NCBI GenBank assembly: GCA_028752905.1
Contig: JAQNBH010000002.1
Coordinates: 38,596,277 to 38,660,276, forward strand
Direction of reading: 5' to 3'
DNA length: 64,000 nt
From: Cladorhizidae sp. MBARI D1340-BT2
Lineage: Eukaryota > Porifera > Demospongiae > Poecilosclerida > Cladorhizidae
This document shows, piece after piece, positions 35,107-44,372 of the stretch. The translations under genes were made by a program, and so were the position numbers. Every line of letters begins with the position of its first letter. Position 1 is the stretch's first letter. Under the pieces are notes generated by a model. It was given only the letters and a program-made list of their open reading frames with translations. It made no database searches and had not been told where the DNA came from.

Positions 35107-35304
35107 CAGTATTAGACAATTTTTTTTTTAATCCCTACAAATATATTATAATCTTTGTCCTTCACCATTCACTAGCTTCACTATTATACTAACTGCATTT
35201 CAAGCTTCAGCTCATTATTGTCAACCATTCTTGAGTTACGATACTTGTAGCCGCCCACTTCATTGCATACCTCTTCAGAAATACCTCTTCAGAAAAGAAT
35301 AATT
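35107..35304. other. Start of the non-satellite block
   Basis: Unique AT-rich sequence after the A array. No feature seen. Confidence 0.5.
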
Positions 35305-35615
35305 GGGATAGTACCAAAGTGGTGGTTACCACTTTGGACCTCCATAGATTCTGCACACTTCACTGTATGCACTTGATATATAGCTCAAAAGATAGATCTC
35401 CCTGTGTGCTCTCTCTTGATACTAAAAACGGTTGCATAGCTATAGCCATGCTAAAGTTACAGGCAGTCAAAGTTGTGGTCTCAAAACCAGCCTGCCCAAG
35501 TTTTCTTCATTTCGAATGTGTAAGATAATTGAATTAGCACCTGTGGCTACAGGAAGCATTTGGGGTAAGTATGTGGTCAAGTATGGGCTGGTGGGAAATA
35601 TATTTAAAAGATGAT
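35305..35615 (+). repeat. Dispersed repeat family R2, copy 2
   Basis: Matches 37690-38045 and the inverted 4575-4860 (CTCCATAGATTCTGCAC, ACTTGATATATAGCTC, TGTGGTCAAG, GGTGGGAAAT). Confidence 0.7.
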
Positions 35616-36081
35616 TCCACCCACTACATAAGTGTCCAGTGAAGTGTGTGGAATTCATGAGCTATAAAGTCATGACCACGAGGTTTTGATATGTTTGTAG
35701 CAAGTAGCTACTACTAGCCAAGAGGTGAGGGCTGGCTCCACTTCACATGGCAACCTGCAGCTCCAATAGAGACCATGTAGGGCCAAACTAAACTGTCCTC
35801 AGCAAGCACTCTACACTGGCTGCAGGTGGCACAGCAATCACTAGCACAGCATGAATGCAGTGTTGCCATGGTGTTGGATTTGATCAATAAATGTTGGGAT
35901 TTTTCATCATTAGAAAATTGGTCGACATTTCTCATTTTTTGACATATCAGACCATGTGTGCAGCTTATTTCAAACCCACTCTCTGTGGTATTAGCTGAGT
36001 GTGGTCATTTTGTGGTCACCTGGTCTGTGCAGGAATATTAAGGTGGTCACTTGGTCTATGCATCCACAGTCCTGTGTTATT
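35616..36081. other. Interval without recognisable gene
   Basis: A 73-codon minus-strand frame (35935-35714) is Cys-rich but resembles nothing I know. Confidence 0.4.
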
Positions 36082-36340
36082 ATGTGGTCACCTCCTAAAG
36101 TCACAGCCATCACAGAGGTGGATAATTATTGGCATGCAATCTGCCAAATCAAAGACTGCTTGGAAACTTAGTATCGCTACTCTACATTGGCAAAACTCGC
36201 AAAAGCCATTCTAGTTATACCCCATGGCAATGCTGATACTGATTGTTTATTCGGCCACATTGGTCTCAACAAAACTAAGCACAGAAACAGACGAGAAATT
36301 TGGAAATTACCAAAAAAAATATGGCAACACTGTGAATGTG
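36082..36340 (+). pseudogene. hAT-type transposase C-terminal (dimerisation) relic
   Basis: One frame reads VDNYWHAICQIKD, a TAG at 36169-36171, then STLAKLAKAILVIPHGNADT and CLFGHIGLNKTKHRNR. The pattern W..I..IKD, L..LAK.IL.IPHGNAD, .LF....L.KT..R is the hAT dimerisation domain that ends these transposases. No catalytic part is seen upstream, so it is a fragment. Confidence 0.7.
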
Positions 36341-36909
36341 CAACACTGTGAATGTGTGCTAAGATATGCACTTTCATGGTAGCCCACGGTTTTCAGGGCG
36401 AGTGTACCAATAGCTACTGCCCCATACAACCTGTGAACACATCCACACACACACCCACACACACTAGAAGCTCATGATGGAGTATGCAGCCATTGATTCA
36501 TGTCTCCTGCTCCACTGCTCAATGTTGCATAAGTCTTGCTAGTGCTGTAGATATGAGGTCATCATGATTTATGGGGCCACAGTGAGCTGGTGTGGATGTC
36601 TCCTCAAGCACACAGGGTTACCCTGGAATGTGTTATGTAACAATATACATAGGACACCAGTGGATCCCACACACCCTCTACATATCTCTAACACACCCAC
36701 GCATACGTGCACACACACACACACACACCACCTGCCATTAGTGCCTAATTAAAACACTCACATAGTAGAGTAGCTTCCTCTAATAATGATACATGTATTT
36801 CAATTATCAAGCACTTCCAAATTAGGAGCTACATTAGACATTCACTGGATTAAAATTTTTATTCCATCATCATGTGATTACATCATTATTCTAAATTAGA
36901 TTCCTCCGA
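36341..36909. other. Interval without recognisable gene
   Basis: Contains short CA-rich stretches (near 36440 and 36709-36729). No convincing frame. Confidence 0.4.
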
Positions 36910-37335
36910 GTGCAAGTTAACCAGTAGCAAGGGACAAGGTGCAGGGTCAAAGGTCAATGAGAAGCCCCCCTATTTGTGTGGTTAATTCCTAGCAACTATA
37001 AGCTATGGGATAGCAGTGTTGTTATTAAATGCAGTCATGAAGAATGTGCCCCTGTTGCAAGCCACAAGGATCATGAATTATCAGCACAAAGCCATGCTGC
37101 CAGTTTGCCCAGACTCTCTCCATGTGTGCTTATGAGAGACAGGCTAGGGAGTAGGAGGTCCTAGAGGAGGTAACGCACCAACCAACAAGCCACTACATTA
37201 GCCACCCTTTACCAGTATTAGATGAACTCCTTCACAGACCTGCTTCTTCACCAGCATTGTAGGAGAGCAGGCCATCACTAACCCAAGTAGTGTTAAGTTT
37301 CAGCTTGTGGCCCGTCCAACTGTCAGTGACAAATG
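36910..37335 (+). repeat. Dispersed repeat R1, direct copy
   Basis: Inverted with respect to 13181-13640 (see there). Confidence 0.8.
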
Positions 37336-37434
37336 ACAATCACAATGAAAGTAACGACGCTAAGAATTTAAGATTACACGGCTTCAGATCTCCGCGATAT
37401 ACATATAGTACAGGCCTCTACGCACTTGGCTCAC

Positions 37435-37492
37435 CTTCAGAGAGGTCAAATATACTGCTAGTTGCTAGAGAAATCCTTCGTTCCATTGCCAT
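37435..37492 (-). CDS. Possible first coding exon, unknown protein
   Basis: On the minus strand ATG 37492 opens MAMERRISLATSSIFDLSE and runs into G|GTGAGC at 37434-37429, a strong donor (58 nt, so the intron starts after one base of a codon). About 75 bp upstream is an NRF1-like site, typical of a TATA-less housekeeping promoter. The next exon was not found. R1 lies where the intron would be. The protein is not recognised. Confidence 0.4.
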
Positions 37493-37564
37493 CAATTTGA
37501 ATGCGTCAAAACTAGGAACGGTCAGTAGGTTTCCTCCTCAATTTTGAACTGGCCCGACTTTTTT

Positions 37565-37575
37565 ACGCATGCGCG
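37565..37575 (-). promoter_or_regulatory. NRF1-like motif
   Basis: ACGCATGCGCG is close to the palindromic NRF1 consensus (TGCGCATGCGC). It lies just upstream of the minus-strand ATG at 37492. CpG is rare nearby, so the site stands out. Confidence 0.45.
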
Positions 37576-37689
37576 AAAGAGGACCAAACAAGATACATAC
37601 ATGTAAATCTGTTGTCGTTTTTGTTGTTGTGTCGTCTAGTTTTTAAGGGGTGAAAGTTGCATTTTTGGGGGGGAGAGTGACCCACATGT

Positions 37690-38045
37690 ACTTTTCCCCT
37701 TTCTTGTGGTTACGACTTTATAACTCCATAGATTCCGTAAACTTCATGGTATGGACTTGATATATAGCTCAACAGATAGGTCTCTCTTTGTGCTCTCTGT
37801 TGGTACTAAAATATTTTCCATAAGTATAACTATAGCCAAGTTACTGGAGCTACAAGTGGATGGACAAGTGGAGGGAACCTCGATGGCTGTTTTCGACGCA
37901 TAAATATCTCCAGATTGCCAAGTGCCAGAGAGTTGAAATTAGCACCCCAGTGGCTAGCCCTACTCTACTTATTCAATTCAATGAGTGTTTTCATTAGGCG
38001 CTAAAATGTAAATACGTGGTCAAGCGCGTGGGTGGGAAATGAATT
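37690..38045 (+). repeat. Dispersed repeat family R2, copy 3
   Basis: Longest copy, with the GGACTTGATATATAGCTC, GTGCTCTCTGTTGGTAC and CGTGGTCAAG landmarks. Confidence 0.7.
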
Positions 38046-38250
38046 TCGGTAATATCCTAAAAGAGAACATCTTTCATAACAATAATATAAAAATTAAATA
38101 AAAATTAACAGCTGGAAATGTATATTTATATTATGTATACATGTAAATTGTATACATGGAAATTGTAAATTTAAATTATTATAATTATAATAATTGAACA
38201 ACAACAACACAATATATAATAATAATAAATACAAATAATAATAATAATAA
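38046..38250. other. AT-rich low-complexity interval
   Basis: Runs of AATAAT and ATTATA. No gene seen. Confidence 0.7.
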
Positions 38251-38745
38251 CATGCTCTGTCCTGCACCTGATCTAAACACTGGGCCCCTCAACAATGCAG
38301 GCCCAACACTACAACTAGCATGCTCTGGCCTGCATCTGATCTAAACACTGGGCCTCTCAACAATGCAGGCCCAACACTACAACTAGCATGCTCTGGCCTG
38401 CACCTGATCTAAACACTGGGCCTCTCAACAATGCAGGCCCAACACTACAACAGGCATGCTCTGGCCTGCATCTGATCTAAACACTGGGCCCCTCAACAAT
38501 GCAGGCCCAACACTACAACTAGCATGCTCTGGCCTGCATCTGATCTAAACACTGGGCCTCTCAACAATGCAGGCCCACTACAACTAGCATGCTCTGGCCT
38601 GCACCTGATCTAAACACTGGGCCCCTCAACAATGCAGGCCCAACACTACAACTAGCATGCTCTGGCCTGCACCTGATCTAAACACTGGGCCCCTCAACAA
38701 TGCAGGCTCACTACAACTAGCATGCTCTGGCCTGCACATGATCAA
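38251..38745. repeat. 68-bp minisatellite with internal inverted repeat (about 7 units)
   Basis: Units contain CATGCTCTGGCCTGCACCTG and AACAATGCAGGCCCAACAC. GGCCTGCA and TGCAGGCC in each unit are complementary, so each can form an 8-bp stem. Confidence 0.95.
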
Positions 38746-38793
38746 GACCAGAACAGGTTAGTAGAAATGCTGGCCAAATAATTGTTCACACTG

Positions 38794-38819
38794 CTATATA
38801 TATATATATATATATATAT
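38794..38819. repeat. (TA)n microsatellite
   Basis: About 12-13 TA units. Confidence 0.95.
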
Positions 38820-38908
38820 TTCGGTAACGATGTCATCTGCTAGTGGTCAAGCTTACAGGATATGCTAATAGACAAGTCTACAGTCAGGTATATATATGAT
38901 GTCATCAG

Positions 38909-39029
38909 CTAAGAATATATTAGCTCTAGTTTGGCAGAGTCTAGAAGGTCTTCTGGCCAGTGATGGCCCACTTCACCATTGAAGGCCACCATCTTCTTAG
39001 ATGTGATGAGAGCTGCCAATATGGAGCCT
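38909..39029 (-). CDS. Possible terminal exon, unknown protein
   Basis: On the minus strand a long pyrimidine tract (CTTGTCTCTCTCTTCTTGCAG) abuts 39029. The exon then reads GSILAALITSKKMVAFNGEV, GHHWPEDLLDSAKLELIYS and a TAG (38911-38909). A 31-nt candidate upstream exon (39197-39167) with its own acceptor (TCTCCTAG) and donor (GTGCTT) joins in phase. Further exons would fall inside the satellite B array that starts at 39254. No poly(A) signal was seen. The family is not recognised. The good splice acceptor makes it better than chance. Confidence 0.4.
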
Positions 39030-39253
39030 CTGCAAGAAGAGAGAGACAAGCAGACAGAGTTACACACACACACCAATCACACCCCTTCCCCAATGGCTTG
39101 CACCCGACATATAGTAACACACTGTCCAAACAAAACTTAACCCTCTTACAAGTACTACCCAAGCACCTTCCCAGCGAACAGGGTGGGACCTCAGTGTCTA
39201 GGAGACAACAGACTCTGACTTGGAAGAGACATCCACCCTACATTCCTAGGCCC

Positions 39254-40669
39254 ACTCACTAGACACACCCATCATGCCCTCACTAGAAGATTATTCACTA
39301 GACACACCCATCATGCCCTCACTAGAAGATTATTCACTAGACACACCCACCATGCCCTCACTAGAAGATTATTCACTAGACACACCCATCATGCCCTCAC
39401 TAGAAGATTATTCACTAGACACACCCACCATGCCCTCACTAGAAGATTATTCACTAGACACACCCATCATGCCCTCACTAGAAGATTATTCACTAGACAC
39501 ACCCATCATGCCCTCACTAGAAGATTATTCACTAGACACACCCATCATGCCCTCACTAGAAGATTATTCACTAGACACACCCATCATGCCCTCACTAGAA
39601 GATTATTCACTAGACACACCCATCATGCCCTCACTAGAAGATTATTCACTAGACACACCCATCATGCCCTCACTAGAAGATTATTCACTAGACACACCCA
39701 TCATGCCCTCACTAGAAGATTATTCACTAGACACACCCATCATGCCATCACTAGAAGATTATTCACTAGACACACCCATCATGCCCTCACTAGAAGATTA
39801 TTCACTAGACACACCCATCATGCCCTCACTAGAAGATTATTCACTAGACACACCCATCATGCCCTCACTAGAATATTATTCACTAGACACACCCACCATG
39901 CCTTCACTAGAAGATTATTCACTACAAACACCCATCATGCCCTCACTAGAAGATTATTCACTAGACACACCCATCATGCCCTCACTAGAAGATTATTCAC
40001 TAGACACACCCATCATGCCCTCACTAGAATATTATTCACTAGACACACCCACCATGCCTTCACTAGAAGATTATTCACTAGACACACCCACCATGCCCTC
40101 ATTAGAATATTATTCACTAGACACACCCATCATGCCCTCACTAGAAGATTATTCACTAGACACACCCACCATGCCCTCACTAGAAGATTATTCACTAGAC
40201 ACACCCACCATGCCTTCACTAGAAGATTATTCACTAGACACACCCACCTTGCCCTCACTAGAATATTATTCACTAGACACACCCACCATGCCCTCACTAG
40301 AAGATTATTCACTAGACACACCCATCATGCCCTCACTAGAAGATTATTCACTAGACACACCCACCATGCCCTCACTAGAAGATTATGCACTAGACACACC
40401 CACCATGCCCTCACTAGAAGATTATTCACTAGACACACCCATCATGCCCTCACTAGAATATTATTCACTAGACACACCCACCATGCCTTCACTAGAAGAT
40501 TATTCACTAGACACACCCACCATGCCCTCACTAGAATATCATTCACTAGACACACCCACCATGCCCTCACTAGAAGATTATTCACTAGACACACCCATCA
40601 TGCCCTCACTAGAAGATTATTCACTAGACACACCCACCATGCCCTCACTAGAATATTATTCACTAGACA
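39254..40669. repeat. Satellite B array 7 (about 36 units)
   Basis: Very uniform: a run of about a dozen nearly identical monomers (39440-39880). The MPSLEDYSLDTPI frame is open throughout and ends HYHYIKNPRK. It begins without an A array before it. Arrays are numbered by composite unit, so there is no array 6. Confidence 0.97.
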
Positions 40670-41258
40670 CTAGCTCTATGGGGACACACACTGCAGAGCA
40701 TTACCACTACATTAAAAATCCAAGAAAATAAAATAATAATCCAAAAGTGGCTCAACTATGTATAATGCTCTTCACACTTGACCTATATCTCTGAGGGCAA
40801 GGGGAATTCTGCATTCTCTAGTTGCCTAGTAACCCACTGGTATATAAACTTGCAGATGTGCTATTCCTTAAATATTGCACACCAACTGATTCTGTATATA
40901 CAAACTACTGTAGGAGTATGTTTGTGGGGGCCAGCACATGTCTCTGTGGAGTGATAGAATGGTGGAAGTAAAGACATGTCCTGGTGGCAGCCATCCCTCC
41001 TCTCCTTGAAGAAGGGGATTCTCAAGCCACTACAAGCCCGTGGAAATCAAGAATGGAGGACATACTTGGCAGGGGACTTTTGACCTTCATTTGTGATGGT
41101 GGGCACTACAAATGGAACAGATCTGAGGTCACCTCATAAAGCAATTGCTCTATTCCTAATAGTAACCACCACATACAGTTGCTGCTCCCACTGCCTCCTA
41201 GGGCTAACTTAGAGGGGGGCAGTCATGTAGTCTGGTGCATGGCCAGGCTTCTCTCTGT
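40670..41258. repeat. Conserved spacer S7
   Basis: As S1. Confidence 0.93.
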
Positions 41259-42168
41259 CCTATGTGAGGAGTGTGGAGGTCTAGTGAAACTCTGTGCCCT
41301 ATGCGAGGAGTGTGGAGGTCTAGTAAAACTCTGGGCATGGTGTCCTAACTCGGTCCAAGCACTAATCCTAGTCATTGTCCAAGCCCTAACCCTAGTCATT
41401 GTCCAAGCCCTAACCCTAGTCATTGTCCAAGCACTAACCCTAGTCATTGTCCAAGCCCTAACCCTAGTCATTGTCCAAGCCCTAACCCTAGTCATTGTCC
41501 AAGCACTAATCCTAGTCATTGTCCAAGCCCTAACCCTAGTCATTGTCCAAGTCATAACCCTAGTCATTGTCCAAGCACTAACTCAAGTCATTGTCCAAGC
41601 CCTAACCCTAGTCATTGTCCAGGCCCTAACCCTATTCATTGTCCAAACCCTAACCCTAGTCATTGTCCTAGCCCTAACCCTAGTCATTGTCCAAGCCCTA
41701 ACCCTAGTCATTGTCCAAGTCCTGGCCCTAGTCATTGTCCAAGCCCTGACCCTAGTCATTGTCAGGGCCCTAACCCTAGTCATTGTCAGGGCCCTAACCC
41801 TGGTTATTGTCCTAGCCCTAACCCTAGTCATGGTCCAAGCCCTAACCCTAGTGATTGTCCAAGTCCTAACCCTAGTCATTGTCCAATCCCTAACCCTAGT
41901 CATTGTCCAAGCACTAATCCTAGTCATTGTCCAAGTCATAACCCTAGTCATTGTCCAAGCCCTAACCCTAGTCATTGTCCAAGCCCTAACCCTAGTCATT
42001 GTCCAAGCACTAACTCTAGTCATTGTCCAAGCCCTAACCCTAGTCATTGTCCAAGCCCTAACCCTAGTCATTGTCCAAGCCCTAACCCTAGTCATTGTCC
42101 TAGCCTAACCCTAGTCATTGTCCAAGCCCTAACTCTAGTCATGGTCCAAGCCCTAACCTTATTCATTG
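41259..42168. repeat. Composite unit 7: C seed and satellite A array
   Basis: Two C monomers then about 34 A monomers. The frame is open from the end of the spacer through C and A. Confidence 0.97.
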
Positions 42169-42584
42169 CCCTCACTAGAAGATTATTCACTAGACACACC
42201 CATCATGCCCTCACTAGAATATTATTCACTAGACACACCCATCATGCCCTCACTAGAAGATTATTCACTAGACACACACACAATGCCCTCACTAGAAGAT
42301 TATTCACTAGACACACCCATCATGCCCTCACTAGAAGATTATTCACTAGACACACCCATCATGCCCTCACTAGAAGATTATTCACTAGACACACCCATCA
42401 TGCCCTCACTACAAGATTATTCACTAGACACACCCATCATGCCCTCACTATAAGATTATTCACTAGACACATCCATCATGCCCTCACTAGAAGATTATTC
42501 CCTAGACACACCCATCATGCCCTCACTAGAAGATTATTCACTACACACCCACCATGCCCTCACTAGAAGATTATTTACTAGACA
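42169..42584. repeat. Satellite B array 8 (about 11 units)
   Basis: Short array with a TAA variant near 42450 and one shortened monomer (CACACCCACC). Confidence 0.96.
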
Positions 42585-43237
42585 CTAGCTCTATGGGGAC
42601 ACACACTGGACCAAACCACACTGGGAGGCAGGTTGAAGTAGGTGGACTATAGCTCTATGGGGACACACACTGCAGAGCATTACCACTGGATTAAAAATCC
42701 AAGAAAATAAAATAATAATCCAAAAGTGGCTCAACTATGTATAATGCTCTTCACACTTGACCTAAATCTCTGAGGGCAAGGGGAATTCTGCATTCTCTAG
42801 TTGCCTAGCAACCCACTGGTATATAAACTTGCAGATGTGCTATTCCTTAAATATTGCACACCAACTGATTCTGTATATACAAACTACTGTAGGAGTATGT
42901 TTGTGGGGGCCAGCACATGTCTCTGTGGAGTGATAGAATGGTGGAAGTAAAGACATGTCCTGGTGGCAGCCATCCCTCCGCTCCTTGAAGAAGGGGATTC
43001 TCAAGCCACTACAAGCCCGTGGAAATCAAGAATGGAGGACATACTTGGCAGGGGACTTTTGACCTTCATTTGTGATGGTGGGCACTACAAATGGAACAGA
43101 TCTGAGGTCACCTCATAAAGCAATTGCTCTATTCCTAATAGTAACCACCACATACAGTTGCTGCTCCCACTGCCTCCTAGGGCTAACTTAGAGGGGGGCA
43201 GTCATGTAGTCTGGTGCATGGCCAGGCTTCTCTCTGT
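42585..43237. repeat. Conserved spacer S8, with duplicated start
   Basis: As S2, but without the 5-bp insertion. Confidence 0.93.
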
Positions 43238-44005
43238 CCTATGTGAGGAGTGTGGAGGTCTAGTGAAACTCTGTGCCCTATGCGAGGAGTGTGGAGGTCT
43301 AGTAAAACTCTGTGCCATGGTGTCCTAACTCGGTCCAAGCACTAATCCTAGTCATTGTCCAAGCCCTAACCCTAGTCATTGTCCAAGCACTAATCCTAGT
43401 CATTGTCCAAGCCCTAACCCTAGTCATTGTCCAAGTCATAACCCTAGTCATTGTCCAAGCCCTAACTCTAGTCATTGTCCAAGCCCTAACCCTAGTCATT
43501 GTCCAGGCCCTAACCCTATTCATTGTCCAAACCCTAACCCTAGTCATTGTCCTAGCCCTAACCCTAGTCATTGTCCAAGCCCTAACCCTAGTCATTGTCA
43601 TAGCCCTAACCCTAGTCATTCTCCAAGCATTAACCCTAGTCATTGTCCAAGTCCTGGCCCTAGTCATTGTCCAAGCCCTGACCCTAGTCATTGTCAGGGC
43701 CCTAACCCTAGTTATTGTCCTAGCCCTAACCCTAGTCATTGTCCAAGCCCTAACCCTAGTCATGGTCCAAGCCCTAACCCTAGTCATTGTCCAAGCACTA
43801 ATCCTAGTCATTGTCCAAGCCCTAACCATAGTCATTGTCCAAGTCATAACCCTAGTCATTGTCCAAGCCCTAACTCTAGTCATTGTCCAAACCCTAACCC
43901 TAGTCATTGTCCAAGCACTAACCCTAGTCATTGTCCAAGCCCTAACCCTAGTCATTGTCCAAGCCCTAACCCTAGTCATGGTCCAAGCCCTAACCCTATT
44001 CATTG
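43238..44005. repeat. Composite unit 8: C seed and satellite A array
   Basis: Two C monomers, about 28 A monomers. Confidence 0.97.
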
Positions 44006-44372
44006 CCCTCACTAGAAGATTATTCACTAGACACACCCATCATGCCCTCACTACAAGATTATTCACTAGACACACCCACCATGCACTCACCAGAAGATTA
44101 TTCACTAGACACACCCATCACGCCCTCACTAGAAGATTATTCACTAGACACACCCATCATGCCCTCACCAGAAGATTATTCACTACACACACCCATCATG
44201 CCCTCACTACAAGATTATTCACTAGACACACCCATCATGCCCTCACTATAAGATTATTCACTAGACACATCCATCATGCCCTCACTAGAAGATTATTCAC
44301 TAGACACACCCATCATGCCCTCACTAGAAGATTATTCACTAGACACACCCATCATGCCCTCACTAGAAGATT
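44006..44372. repeat. Satellite B array 9 (about 9 units)
   Basis: Ends inside a monomer (CACTAGAAGATT) and joins satellite C directly. No spacer follows. Confidence 0.97.

Noticed and set aside
40130..40321. Minus-strand frame through satellite B (NNLLVRAWWVCL repeats)
   Set aside because: Shadow of the 39-bp periodicity.
20805..44036. Long minus- and plus-strand frames through satellite A (MTRVRAWT and VIVQALTL repeats)
   Set aside because: The 24-bp unit is divisible by three and has few stops in several frames on both strands. No start context, conserved ends or silent-site bias.
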